This document shows positions 11,578 through 23,208 of a DNA stretch of 64,000 nt, one piece after another (position 1 is the first letter of the stretch; every line of letters begins with the position of its first letter). The notes beneath the pieces were generated by a model. It made no database searches. It was not told the DNA's origin and saw only the letters and a list, made by a program, of their open reading frames with translations. Location of the stretch: positions 930,878 through 994,877 of the forward strand of contig NW_003101664.1 of assembly GCF_000003855.2 (NCBI RefSeq), read 5' to 3'. The position numbers were made by a program, and so were the translations under genes. The stretch is from Blastomyces gilchristii SLH14081. Lineage: Eukaryota; Ascomycota; Eurotiomycetes; Onygenales; Ajellomycetaceae.

Positions 11578-12837
11578 ATGGCGATGACATTGGATGCGAA
11601 ACAGAATTTTATTTTGGTTGGAGTTTTGGGGCTTTTCGCGATAATGGCTATGTTCTCACGGCTGCTCCTGCAAAAGATCCGAAAACGGCCATTCGGCGCC
11701 AGCGACTATCTCACGATATTCGCGCTTGTTTGTTTCTGTGCGCGCACAGCGATGAGCGTCATAGTCTTTCTCTGGGGAACGAATGTCACCAACCCGCCGG
11801 ATCAGATTGAAAGGCAATTCACGGAATCTGAGATCTATCACCGGGAGATAGGAAGCAAGTTGGCACTAACAGATAGGGTCACATATACTACTTAGTACGG
11901 GCTTGCATGATCGTTCTTCCAAAACACATTATCTGAATCAACTACTAACATGAGCATGAAAATGTATATCTAGTCTCTGGACCCAAAAAACCATCATTCT
12001 CGTATTATACACACGAATTCCTCCAGGGCTACTGTGGCCAAACCATATCCTGAGCATTACCTTGGCTCTAGTAGCCATAACTTTTGTCCTAGTCCAAGTT
12101 ATCTCATTCAGCGAATGCTCCCCTTTCCACCTCTATTGGCAGGTAGCGCCAGACCCAGGTAAGAGTTGAAGTAACCTTGTTAGCTTCTAGCATTTGAAAA
12201 GTCAAGGCTAATGATCTAGTCAGGCCCGTGTGTTAAAACCATTTTACATTCATTCGTACATACCATAACAAATACTCTGACCGACCTTTTACTCCTCGCC
12301 ATTCCTCTTCGCTGGGCCTTTCAAAAAGGCTGGTCTCTTACACGGTAAGAAATCCACAACCAACACACCCCCAAGCCGACCCCAAACATCATCACGATTA
12401 ACACTCCACCCCCCAGGAAATTCCTCCTCGCCTCCCTCTTCTCCCTCGGCATTCTCCTCAGTGCCATCGCCCTAGCTCCCCTCCTCATACCGGGCCGCGA
12501 CGCAACTAATAGCTATCATAACGCCCTTAAAGACGCAGAGGCGTTCCTGCTCGCCTTCCTGGCCAATATCATCACCATAACGGGCCTAGACTACGATCCA
12601 TCAGACGAGGACGACACGCCCTTCCTAACCTCGAACAGCAAGCGGCACTCCAACAGTAGCGGGTTCAGATCCTTATTTGACAGGAAGATCATAGTAACCA
12701 GCAACTTTGAGATGCAGTCGCAAACTGCCAGTCCCGCGCGGGTTCTGCAGATGTTTCCGCGCCACCCCTGGGCGGCTGTTCAGCGGCTGAGTAATGAGAA
12801 TCTCATTACGCGGGCAAGAGGGGGTCGTGATTTGTGA
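11578..12837 (+). CDS. Fungal rhodopsin-domain (Pth11-like) seven-TM integral membrane protein
   Basis: Four exons by splice sites and frame: 11578-11894, 11974-12158, 12224-12344 and 12417-12837, giving 347 residues. The fungal rhodopsin domain covers about residues 10-245: an N-terminal TM (FILVGVLGLFAIMAMF), then FGASDYLTIFALVCF, then YLWTQKTIILVLYTR, then ECSPFHLYWQVAPDPGPC with its paired Cys, then LTDLLLLAIPL and FLLASLFSLGILLSAIALAP. The family includes Pth11 of Magnaporthe and many GPCR-like plasma-membrane proteins; ligands are mostly unknown. The C-terminal tail of about 80 residues is hydrophilic and Ser/Asn-rich. No CFEM domain precedes it. An in-frame ATG at 11419 exists, but 11578 starts right before the first TM. 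The intron branch site TACTAAC is visible near 11945. Confidence 0.85.
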
Positions 12838-13790
12838 TTATAGAGAACGTGGGTCTTTTCCTCGAGTCATTCTTTATTATATTCTTCCTATTTTGTCTTC
12901 CTTTCTTTGGGAATGTGTTGATGATGCTTGCATTACCGGTATACCCTCTTGGGCGTTGATTTAAAAAAGAATTTTGATTTGGAGAAATTTGATTGCTTTA
13001 GAATCTCTTTTGAGTTAGTAGAAAAGAAGAATTATTTCACTCTCATTTTATTTGTTCCGTTACAGAAGTGAGATTCGTACGGTGAAAAATATATCTGACT
13101 GAGCTAGAGCGGTACGTACGTAGTTTGAGAAGTTTTTTGTCATTGTTTTCAGGGTGTAGAATGAGTGCGTTCTTCGAGCAAAGTCGTTGTGATCTCGCTG
13201 TCTCTCTCTGCCTCTCTCTCACCTAGGTCATAACCACCATGATAGAAAGCAGGCGGTTTGGATGTGGAGATAAAAAGGGAAAAAGAAGGTGAAAAATATG
13301 TTTCGTTTGTAATGTACATACATGTACATACTGTAGATTGTCTGGGTCCGTCCGTTCCCAATAGCTCTTCGCCGTCCCGCTAAAATCATAATTGAGTAGT
13401 GGTGAGCCACCAACCAATGCCCTCACTGGCTCAACAGGCTCACTCCCCTGCCAGTCGCCGTTGAACTGCTTCATAATAGTGTGTTGTTTGCTGCTCTCTG
13501 TGACTGCCTTTTCATTCTAAAGCTACGCATCAACATCGATGAGATTTGTTCTAATAAGCATGATATTATTTATTACTTGACTTGTTTGATATTCCCGTCA
13601 TTCAGGGATGAATTGAGTCCAATCCAACTGATTCGGTGACCTAAGGGCAATATCCCTACGTGCTGCAGCGTATCTAAACGAGATGAAGGAAATTGAGGGT
13701 TGGGTAATGAATTGACGGGTGTCAGAAGGAAAACAGAAGGAGAAAACGCCGAGAGATCAATGAATGACGACGGGGGAGGCAATAGAAGGT
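12838..13790. other. Intergenic between convergent genes
   Basis: This is the 3' flank of both neighbours. I see an ACATACATGTACATAC run (about 13316-13331) and pyrimidine-rich patches, but no gene. Confidence 0.55.
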
Positions 13791-15809
13791 TCAAACAGGG
13801 CCATCCGCATACCGCACATTATCAGCTGGCAGTTCGACTGGGGTTTCTTGTGTCTGCGGCAGCGGGGAAGTGGGCATCTCGCTCACATACCTCCCACCCA
13901 TCACACCTGGATCGTACTTTGCCGCCCCGGAAGCCGGATTCGGCAACCCAGTATCATCCAGCTCGGGAATCCGATTCTTCGACTCGGCCGCCATAACGGC
14001 TTGCGAATGGGCTTGGGATAACCGTGCATCTTGGTTCTGCGTGCGCTTCCGCTTGTGCCAGATAAGGAACCATATAGCTAGTCCGACGAGCGCGATACCA
14101 GCCACTGCGCCAATGACGATGCCGGCAATGGCGCCCCTTCCCAGCTTGCTGTCCGAGTTCGCGGAGCCGGAGTCATTTGCGGGGTCAGGATCGCAGGAAC
14201 CCGCGGCGAGACCGACTATATCTGTCTCTTCTGTTGGGTTGGCTTGCCAGATGGAGAACCTTTTGAGATCGTTGTTGACGTGTATGTACACGTAGGAGAG
14301 GAAGGATTGGCCTAGGGAAGCACCCTGCCGGCCAGCGTTGTGGATTGGGATTACACGGGAGTCGTTGGCGAATGTCTGGTGACCGTCGCGGTTTATGACG
14401 GTGTTGGGGAGGACTAGTTGATGGTTTGGCACCGTGATGCTAAGGCCGGAGTCGAGGGTAAACGTGAGATTCCCTCGGAAGCTAGAAGGTAAGTTAGATT
14501 TAGAAGAAAATGGGTTGTAGATTGGACCCTTAAAAGGCGGTTTGTAAGGGGCTTGAGTTTAATGGGAGAGCCAACTTACATATCTTTACTGTCATGCAAG
14601 ATAGAGTTATCATATATCCCACCTGCAGGTCCGAGGTACTTCCCAGGTAAACGGCGTTTGAAATTATTGAAGACGTGATCAGGCAGCGAATTAGGCGAGA
14701 TATCAGGCCTGAGACAGGCATTGAGAGTCGAACCCGAAGACTTATAAACGTCCGTTCTGTCCCCATACCACGTCGTGATGTAAATTTGTTTCACGTAGAC
14801 CATTAATTCACTCGTGCACTCCTTCACATCCACAAAGTCCCTTGTAAAGTTATCTCCCTTGATCTTCGCCCTGTCGTAGCCACCCTGGACGAGGTTGCCC
14901 TTCATCTGGTGGAACGCCTCCAATCCCTGCCAGCCCCAGGACAGCGACCACGTCCTGGAAGCAATCTTTTTCTGAGCCGTAAGCACATCGAGAAAAGACG
15001 AGGCGCGACCGAGCCCGATGCTACCCTACGGAGGTTCGCCGGCCATGGGAGAATATAAGGGAACAGACTCAACGGTCATGTTCGGTTTTAGAAGGGTAAT
15101 GGTTTCATTTCCCCAGGGACTGTTGATGTGTCTTTTCTTTGATTGCCAGAGGGTCGGAAATCGTATACGTCGGGGATCTCAGTGGGGACCCAGGAGGAGC
15201 TTTCTTTTTCGTTAAACACTCCTCCGCGAAACCAGATGCAGTTGTCCTGGGAGATTCGACCGGTGCATTCACGCTGGCTTCCCCAGAGCCACGAGTTGTT
15301 CCAACCACTATATATACATATACATCACGAGGTGTGTGTGTATGACGAGACACGGTAAGTTGCGCTGAAGCAGGATTGGATGGGAAATAATTAACTATAT
15401 CAAAACGCCACGCTACACCCCCTTCGTCTTCTGAGGGTGACGGGGCGGGGAACACACACGGGTTTATCGCAGCGACAATTTGCTGGGGGGTAGTGCCGAC
15501 ACTGATACTCAGGCCCCATCGCACCGACCCCGGGTCATCTCCTATCGTGCCATTTCCGATAGGAAGTTCTATTGTTGGTGCAGAGGAGTCGCACTCCTGG
15601 GCGTGGCTTCGGTGGATGAGGAGCGCAGACAGGAGATAGAAGAAGGGATGCACACAGCATTCTGCGACGGAAGAGCCCTTCAACGATAAAGCATGTGTGT
15701 TTGTTTTGATGGATAGGAGAAATAGAAGCAGTAGATAGAGCGATCGTCCCAGCCAGTTCCAATGAGAGGCTTCAAACAGCAGGACGGGCGTAAATCCGTA
15801 TATCATCAA
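13791..15809 (-). CDS. Membrane-anchored pepsin-fold (peptidase A1-like) protein lacking both catalytic Asp motifs
   Basis: Likely exons 15809-15460, 15307-15169, 15025-14580 and 14481-13791 give an open 541-residue frame. The N-terminus is hydrophobic and signal-like. The A1 fold is seen in RWGLSISVGTTPQQI, GWNNSWLWGS, RGGVFNEKESSSW, GSIGLGRASSFLDVLTAQKK, IASRTWSLSWGW, GNLVQGGYDRAKIKGDNFT, then FRGNLTFTLDSGLSITVPNH and LGQSFLSYVYIHVNNDL. A single TM (GAIAGIVIGAVAGIALVGLA) and a cytoplasmic tail of about 95 residues follow. Where pepsins have DTG, the sequence reads NPG (first) and about STLNAC (second), so proteolysis is unlikely. The intron 15168-15026 is uncertain: its interior also looks coding (ETITLLKPNMTVESVPL) but would need a frameshift and an in-frame TAG. 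A cell-surface, sensor-like or structural role is inference. Confidence 0.7.
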
Positions 15810-16642
15810 AAGGCCCGGAATGGAGGGAATTCTTCAGCGTTCCACATGGCTCTCAGGGCACTTTGATATGGACAGAGAGACCCAATTCCCGGCTTGGGGA
15901 GCAGGGCAGGCGATCGGATTTTTCTCTTCAGCTTATTATATCAAGTATTGTGCATCCTCCGCGAGTCCTTTTGTCCTTGGTGTCACACTCGCTGGTAGTT
16001 AGTTAGTTAGCTATTTAACTTATTATTTATGGTGGTGACCAACCACGCATCCCCACAACCAACAAATGAAACCCTCGCAGTTCGCTGCTGTTGCTTGTCG
16101 GCGATCTTTGGTATAGAAATAATGAACATTGTATGCTGTGGTGTATTCAGGCCAGGCTGGTGTTGTTGAGTATTTTATATAGTTAACTGGAGAGAAAGAG
16201 AGAGAAGCGCAGTCGGCGCCTGTAAATGTATATTTAACTATATTTACGCTAGTTAAATAATTATTTGCCCAGCGAATAGAAACTGGCTTTAAATACTGGT
16301 TCTTGGTGGCCCCGAAAGAAACAAATATTCTCCACAAGAGCCACCGAGTCAGTAGGATTGCAGGCTCTATATTTAAATAAGTAAATAAATATCGTTGTTA
16401 TTTACCCGGGCTTGACCGGCTACGAGCATGTCCGTTCCAATCAACTTGAAATATAAAAAGTTGTAACTGGCGGGTTCAGAACCCAGAATAAGATGTGAAC
16501 CCCGTCGAGATCTATTTTGCATAAATAACAGGCAAGTTTCTATCTACACAAAACCAAAAGCAACAGAACAGGCAAGTTTCTATCTAAACCAAAAACAAAA
16601 GCAACAGACGCAGCAGCATCCTTCATTAACGAACTACTACTA
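15810..16642. other. Intergenic, with a 40-base tandem repeat near the MFS gene 3' end
   Basis: The region between two minus-strand genes holds the promoter of the pepsin-fold gene and the 3' flank of the MFS gene. It is AT-rich with several TTAACTA/TAGTTAA words (about 16000-16260). No gene is supported. Confidence 0.5.
16528..16608. repeat. Imperfect 40-base tandem duplication
   Basis: ACAGGCAAGTTTCTATCTA begins at 16528 and again at 16568, each followed by A/C-rich sequence ending in AAAAGCAACAGA. The pair lies just past the stop of the MFS gene, so it is probably in its 3' untranslated region. Confidence 0.85.
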
Positions 16643-18247
16643 CTACAAACTAGCCTTCCCCCTCGATTCAAACGGCAGCAACATAACCAAAACACTCGCA
16701 ACAATAAACAACACTCCACTCACATAAACAGGCACCGCCGTCTCCAGATCCGCAAACAGGGCAATAATCGGCGCCATGACGCCAAAGACCCGATTCGCCG
16801 CCGCCGTCAGCGCATTGCCCGTCCCGCGATCCTTGGTCAGGAAAATCTCTGGCGTATACGCATACAGCACCGCGTACATGATATTGCTCATGAAGCTGTA
16901 CGCGCAGTTCCAGCCCAGGAGCGCGTTGGAGCTCTCCGCGGTTGTTGACGCGAAGAGGAACACGCCCGTGAACATCATTGAGAGCGAGAGCGTGCCCTTC
17001 CTGCCCAGTCGGGGCAGCTCGACCAGCGCGCCGCCGAGGAGGCAGCCTGGGACGCCGAGGACGGCGATGATGAGGGAGTTGCGGTAGGTGATGTAGGTGG
17101 AGCCGTCGCCGAAGTTGGCGCCGCGGGTGGCTTGGATGTAGGGTAAAAAGGCGTTGTAGAGAGGGAAACCGAGCCCGATGAAGGCCCAGATGAGGATTAT
17201 CAGGGAGGTTGACCAGGCTAGTTTCGGGGTTGCGAAGAGGGATTTGACGTGGTTGGAGTCGAGTTTCTCTAGATTTCTCTGCAAGGCTATCCCAGCCCCG
17301 CTCCTCTGTGTGGTGCCGTGCCCCAGGGCCGTCAGCGCTTCGAGAGTGAGTGATGATGTCTTTCCATTCCGGCGCGCCACCTCATGAACAACGCGGACGG
17401 CGTCTTCATCTCTCCCCTTGCCCATGAGATACTTTGGTGATTCAAAGATGGTAAAGCAAGCAAAGCGGATGAAGAACATAAGCATCGAAATCCCACCGAC
17501 AGTGATCATGAAATATCTCCATCCCATGTTTTCACCACGGCTGCATGTTTCATCGCCTTCCTGGCAGGTCAAGTTCCCCAGCAGCGGCCAGGCGATAAGA
17601 TTCGCCACGACTTGCGCAAGAGCCCAATCGATAGACAAAACAGTAAGCAAGAACTGGTGAGTCGACGGCAAGAACTCGAGAAATATGGCAGAGTCAACAG
17701 GTAGGTTCCCGCCAACCCCGACAGACCATAGCGCCGCAAACACCGCGATAGCCGCAAAGTTCGGCGAGCCTGCAGCCACGAGGCCAAACACCGCCGTGAT
17801 GCCGATGGTGAGGTTGAACGCCCAGCGACGGCCGTAGATATCGCAGCCAAACCCCCAGAACACCGCGCCAACGAGAAGCCCCAGGTTCTGCGCAAGGGTA
17901 AGCAACGGCGGGCGGCTGGGTGAGAACTCGTTCGTCACAGGCGTAAAGATGAGGGAGGTAACTATGGGCCAGAGGTTATCGCTGGCCCAGCCGAAGCCAA
18001 TGACGATGAATAGCTGCCATTGATACCATCCCATTCCGATGTCGAGAATGGCCTGGTTCAACAGCTGGGCTTTTGCTTCGTAGATGGGATCGGCGCTGCC
18101 TGAGGGCAAGGTCGCCGTGGTCAAGGAGGGCAAATGGGCATCCTGGAGAGTAACTTCTTGGGATCCCGGCGCTGGCAAGTTCTTGTTAGGGCTCTCGTAG
18201 GAAGCTTTATCTATGAGCTCCGAGCTGCCCTCTGCGCGTGACTCCAT
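16643..18247 (-). CDS. MFS transporter (12 TM, sugar-porter/SV2-like type)
   Basis: Single-exon gene of 534 residues. About 75 hydrophilic N-terminal residues are followed by 12 predicted TM segments. Family marks: QLFIVIGFGWASDNLWP (TM1), then GCDIYGRRWAF, the loop 2-3 MFS motif (G-x-x-D-x-x-GRR), then VGVGGNLPVDSAIFLEFLP, and FESPKYLMGKGRDEDAVRVV at the start of the central loop, as in fungal sugar-porter and synaptic-vesicle-protein-like MFS proteins. The second half has LWAFIGLGFPLYNAFLP and RVFGVMAPIIALFADLE. It probably sits in the plasma membrane; the substrate cannot be read from sequence. The start at 18247 is the first ATG in a long open frame. Translated ORFs on the other strand here are shadows. 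Confidence 0.9.
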   Translation of the reverse strand: MESRAEGSSELIDKASYESPNKNLPAPGSQEVTLQDAHLPSLTTATLPSGSADPIYEAKAQLLNQAILDIGMGWYQWQLFIVIGFGWASDNLWPIVTSLIFTPVTNEFSPSRPPLLTLAQNLGLLVGAVFWGFGCDIYGRRWAFNLTIGITAVFGLVAAGSPNFAAIAVFAALWSVGVGGNLPVDSAIFLEFLPSTHQFLLTVLSIDWALAQVVANLIAWPLLGNLTCQEGDETCSRGENMGWRYFMITVGGISMLMFFIRFACFTIFESPKYLMGKGRDEDAVRVVHEVARRNGKTSSLTLEALTALGHGTTQRSGAGIALQRNLEKLDSNHVKSLFATPKLAWSTSLIILIWAFIGLGFPLYNAFLPYIQATRGANFGDGSTYITYRNSLIIAVLGVPGCLLGGALVELPRLGRKGTLSLSMMFTGVFLFASTTAESSNALLGWNCAYSFMSNIMYAVLYAYTPEIFLTKDRGTGNALTAAANRVFGVMAPIIALFADLETAVPVYVSGVLFIVASVLVMLLPFESRGKASL

Positions 18248-20235
18248 TGGTTTTTCTCAGGAGCCTTTAGTCGACAACGAAAGCTGGGGGTAGTTTTGTG
18301 TGTTTTTCACACATTCAACGAGCTAAGAGCGGAAGCTGTTGCAGTTAGGTATAGATGGATAGGTGACGAAGGAAGGGAGGAAGGCAGCTGGATATTGACT
18401 CGAACTAGTAGTAACTGTTATGTCCAAATCATCTACAGCTGGGCGCGCAGAATAGTTGTAATCATGTATCAATAATCCCTCTTTTGTTTCCTGCCGGAAT
18501 GACGCGATAGCATCTCAGTCTGGCTGGCATGCACTGTATTTTCGATCGACCCGGTTAGATATTCTGATTAGTTGTTGCACGGCGGACTGCACAACATCCC
18601 AGCGCGTCCCTGATATTCCAGCGACTCACAGAGGGCTAAAGAAAGTCGCTCGCTCTCCCAACCCCCCGAAATTGAGCCTAAAATTTTTGGCTGCATTGAG
18701 GCGCGGTTGGAGTTTAAGCCATCCGCCCGTCCATGGATTGCAAGTTATCTTTAGTCAAACGGAGTCAAGCTTTGCCGACGAGCCACTGGACCGGGGCAAA
18801 CACTTTGGAATCTCTCAGCCACCTTACCGTAGATGGGAGAGCCCTGGAGTGGACGGGTCGATTGCATTTGTTCCTTATTGCTTCCATTGGTAACTCCGTA
18901 CATAAATGAATCTAAATTTTTATATTTATACACTCGCCAAAGAAGGAAGAAGTCGATACTGCCATGACGTCATTTCTTGGGCCTCATCTTTTGTTTGAAG
19001 GAGAATTGACTTCTACCTCTCTCAATAAATAACTACTACAATAAATAAATGGCTTTGTATCAGCCTCAGCCTCATGCATGAGACTTTGGAAATGATATTG
19101 ATGGACTACACACAGGTATATCTATTGCTTTTAAAAGGTGCTTCTTCTCAATGGTTACCACTTTGAAACTTGATTACTTCACTATTTCTAAAGTTTTTGT
19201 GTAAAGAAGGGGAAAAGATTTGAGAATTTAAAAAAAAAAAAAAATTACGCCAGAGACAAGAAGAAAAGAACTAGTACACATGGAAGACAATATAGAGAAG
19301 TGGAAAGAAAGAAAATAAGAGGAAAGAGAAAAAAAAATTTCTTTTTGAGAAGATGAGATTGATATTTGAATTAGCCACAAGCTCAGTGATAGGCAGGATT
19401 GTAAAAGCAACAGCAACTTCTAGCAGCATAAGCTAAAATAAAAAGAAAACTAAAGAACTCTACCTCTGTGGGGGTGAAAATAACTATTTTGTGAACAGAA
19501 GAGAAGATGGTATTAGATTTAAAAACTGAAAAAGTCAAAAGCATCCAGGCTTTGAAAATGACTCGCGGGCCAAACTAGATAAGAAGAAACAGAAAGGGAA
19601 GAAAAATGTTAGTGAAGAGGTAAAGAACAAGTGAGAAGTAGACTAAGAAATGAGTGTAGCTCTAGTGTGAAAAAGAATGCAAGACAAGATATGTAAAGAA
19701 AAAAGATCAAGTAAACATGCCTTGAATAGAACACGCTAGCTAGCTACATAAGATGGCACACACAGCAGGAACACCACACACATTCAGAGTACACAGACAT
19801 ACACACAGGCTGCAATACATGGCAAAAGAAAAATAAAGGAAAACAAAATTTGAGCCCATTAATTAGAAAGAGATAAAATGAAAAGAAGGAAAATACAAGA
19901 AAGGAGATACAATAAAATAATTAGACAGCAAAACTTGGCTTGGCCTGGATACGATTAAAACGGGCAAAGATATAGTGAAGGAAAATCATGAGAGCTAGTA
20001 AGCTGAGAAAGATAAGGAAAAGACGGAACAGAAAACAGAACCAGAGATGATGAAGATGAAGAAAGGAGATGATAGCTAATAGCTAACAAAGAAACAAAAC
20101 AAAACAAGAAAACAAAAATGAAAGCTGACATTTGCTTGGTTGAGACAGAAAAAATGATAGAGAAGAGAGAGATAGGAAGGAAAGAAAAACAAGAGGCGTA
20201 CTTAAAAGGATGTACTTCTCTCTCTCTCTCTCTCT

Positions 20236-20280
<45 letters not shown>

Positions 20281-20540
20281 TCATCATAAAACAATCAAGA
20301 GAGGTGCGAGCAAAATGCGTTTCGTTGGCAAAGCAGAGCAACAACAGAGCAATGATGAAAAAAGGGAATTCAATGTCCGGTCACGGGATGGGTGTCAGAG
20401 GGACACATGAAACCGAAACACTCAGCCAATCAACCAAGTGCTCAAAGGGGAAAAATGGAGAGAGAAAAACGCCCGTCGCCACGAAGTTATAATGCAGTTG
20501 CAGCTTTTTTCTTTTTTACCTTTTATGTCGCTTTCTACAA
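18248..20540. other. Intergenic, strongly purine-biased on the plus strand, with a (CT)n-A42 junction
   Basis: This is upstream of the MFS gene and downstream of the Bni4-like gene. From about 19200 to 20540 the plus strand is mostly A and G (49 of 60 bases in 19261-19320). A CT dinucleotide run (about 20216-20236) abuts 42 consecutive A (20237-20278). ORFs here translate only the low-complexity sequence. No gene is supported. Confidence 0.6.
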
Positions 20541-23208
20541 TTAGAAGAAATGTGTATAAACCTTTGAGGATTCGTGGACTTCCATTTCCTAAGTAACGTA
20601 GAAGAATTGGGAGTTAGTTACTAGGCATATACATATAGTTATGTGCGCGTAGATTTGGGGAGGCGTCGGCTAACCATCTTAAAAGTATTAAGTTCTTCTT
20701 TAATCTGCTGCGCCAATAGCGGCGTCAGCCGATTGCAAGTCGCGATATCTCCACGACGGTCATACTCGCCACTGGGCCAGGTATCGTGGAATTGGATGCG
20801 GGGACTGAATGATATGTTCCGCGCGGTGACAGTTTGTGGTGTAACGGGTGCACTTGAGGAGTCAGTAGTGCCAAATCGGCCAGCAGGGAGAAAGTAATCT
20901 TCTCCTTCAATGGTGACGGAATCGGTTCTTCGGTGGCCTGAGCGCGGGGGGCGATCACGATCTCCGTTGGGAGTGCTTGGGGCGCTGGAGTGGGGAGAGT
21001 CGTGGATGTGAGGAACAGGCATCACGTCAGTTCCTCTGAACTCAACCGGCCGAAGGGTAGGAGACGAAGTGTTGGAACCAGCACCAGATCCTATGTGCCA
21101 AAGTCAGCAAGCAATATTAGACGGGGTATAGTCCACGGATACCAGTTATCAAGGGATAAGCTCACTTTTCAGAATTCCCTTTCTCACTGCGGCGAGAACT
21201 TCGGCACGTTCCTTTTCACCTCCCAAAATGCTCTTGCGGGCCACTTTAATGCTGTCAGTACTGCTATGGTCACCTCCTGTGGCTGTGCTACCAGATTCCA
21301 CAGAAGAACGTCCCTTTGCTGACGGTGGTGCTCCTGGTTCATTATCGTTATTAATATCATTGCCCTCTTCTAACGCGGTGTTATTGCTGGCCTGTTGCCC
21401 ATTACCACGCTCTGCTTCCACATTTACTATGGATACCTGAGGCGTCATAGGTTCTACGGGCGCGGTTGTATCCCCTTCGGGATTGGGCGTCGATTTAGGT
21501 CTGAAGAGCCCGACGAGTGATCGAGTTGACCTTCTAACGCCCTTTCCCATCTTCCGCAGCATAATCGAAGCCGAGGATGCAGTGGAAGAAATAGACAGAT
21601 TATCCATCGACCCCGAAAATATGTGACCTTGCCCTGAATAAATGTTTTCACCAAGTCCATTGGCCTCTTGTTTTTCTGCAATTGCAGCTTGCTCCGCGCC
21701 CAATTCCTCGTCAAGTTGTTGCTTCCGCGACACTTCCTGGCCAGGTCGACCAGCTTGTGGTATAGGTTCCTGGGCGCTCGCGGCTCGAAGCTCTGCAACG
21801 CTGCCAAACGACAGGGCCCTTCGCAGTCTCGACTTTCCAGATTTATGGAATCCTTTCTTTGATAATTCTGTCAGGCGCTTTGCGGCAGGACTATGTACTT
21901 TAGCTTGTGTGGAGGGCGATGGGGGCTGTGCTTGCATTGGACCAGATGACTCGGTTGCGGGGTTGGTGGTAGTGGTGGACTTTGGCTTTGAGGATTCGGG
22001 GCTCATGTCTATCGGTTGGGACAAAGGAGAAGGATTCGTGGCACGTTTCGAATTGTCAATGAGTTTGTGATCTAGTTTCAGGGTGGTGGACGATGATACT
22101 GGAGGAGCTCGTTTTCCCTGTTTTATAACAAAATGTAACTGTTAGCCGCAAACACAGAAAGGATATTTGAAGTGAGATGAGTAGAGGGCTAGCCTACAGT
22201 CGGAGGAGAAGATCGTGTGGAAGAGACACTTTCAGTGCTACCCTTGTGTGCATGAGAGTATGTATGAGCAGAATGGGGACGTTGATCTGGACTTTCTAGG
22301 GTAAAGTCCTTGGTGACTAAAGACATTAGCGGTTCAGCGGCTGGCTTTTGTTCCGATAGGTTCGGCAAGCCCGTTATGTCTAAACTGCCCAAGCTTCTAC
22401 GCCTGTAACGCTTGGCCTGCTCTGATGATTGAGGATTGGCAGTAAATGCATCATCTGCACTAGAAACTCGAGAGTGATATGGGGCGTTCCCCTCCTTTAC
22501 ACCGGGAGCAAAACTTGGCTGTGAGAGTCCACTCGCTAGAAACGATGAAACATTCCCAGCTCCATTCTGGGATTCAGTGCGTCGTTGGCCACGACGATAG
22601 CGATCTGGAGAGGGTTTCGTGGAGGTAGTAGGAGATGTAGAAGAAAGCGAAGGCGTGGATCCCATTGAAGATAGTGGGCGAGCAGCGGATTCATTGGTCC
22701 ATTGTTTCGTTGGGATTGCAGAGTCGTCTTTTGAGCCTTGGGATATGACGGAAGAAGGGATGTTGGGGGAAGAATTAAATACCGAACCAGCAGCAGGGAA
22801 ATGCACACGAGAGGGGATTACGCCCGGGAATGTTGGGTTTGCTTGGGACTGTGATGCCGAAGGCGCAGATACCGCTCTATGCTCCGTTTTCAGGAGGTGA
22901 GGGGCATTCTGACGCGTGTGAGAGCTGCCAGTGTTGGTCAAACTTGGGGTACTAGTGAAAGCATAAGGCGCAACAGGTTGTCCAGCCTGTGAGGCCCTAT
23001 AACCCATCCCACTCCCACTCCCATTCCCATGTCCCAGTACATTGTTATATGATGCCCTAGACGGCTGCTGATTTCGAGCCATTTGTGAATGCTGTTGGAG
23101 AGTAGAAGTCGCGGAGGAAGGGAAGGAGGCAGTAGAGGAGGAGGGGCGAGGCTGCAGCAAAGTGATGGAACTGGTCTGCTGGGGGATCGTTTGTACCAGT
23201 GCAGCCAT
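20541..23208 (-). CDS. Bni4-like morphogenesis / cell-wall targeting protein
   Basis: Four exons (23208-22198, 22117-21166, 21090-20675, 20588-20541) give 808 residues. Most of it is Ser/Pro/Thr/Gln-rich and predicted disordered. Near the middle is a basic helix-like patch, KRLTELSKKGFHKSGKSRLR, followed by RALSFGSVAELRAASA. The C-terminal 60 residues are the conserved part: FSPRIQFHDTWPSGEYDRRG, ATCNRLTPLLAQQIKEELN, and the tiny last exon EMEVHESSKVYTHFF. I recall this end from fungal Bni4-type proteins, which tether chitin synthase and protein phosphatase 1 at the bud neck or septum in yeast; the family match is from memory and moderate. The 48-base last exon is supported by a clean donor, acceptor and frame. 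The upstream region is very long and pyrimidine-rich on the coding strand. Confidence 0.75.

Noticed and set aside
20118..20492. ORFs across the (CT)n-A42 junction on both strands
   Set aside because: They translate homopolymer and dinucleotide repeats (poly-Lys, poly-Phe).
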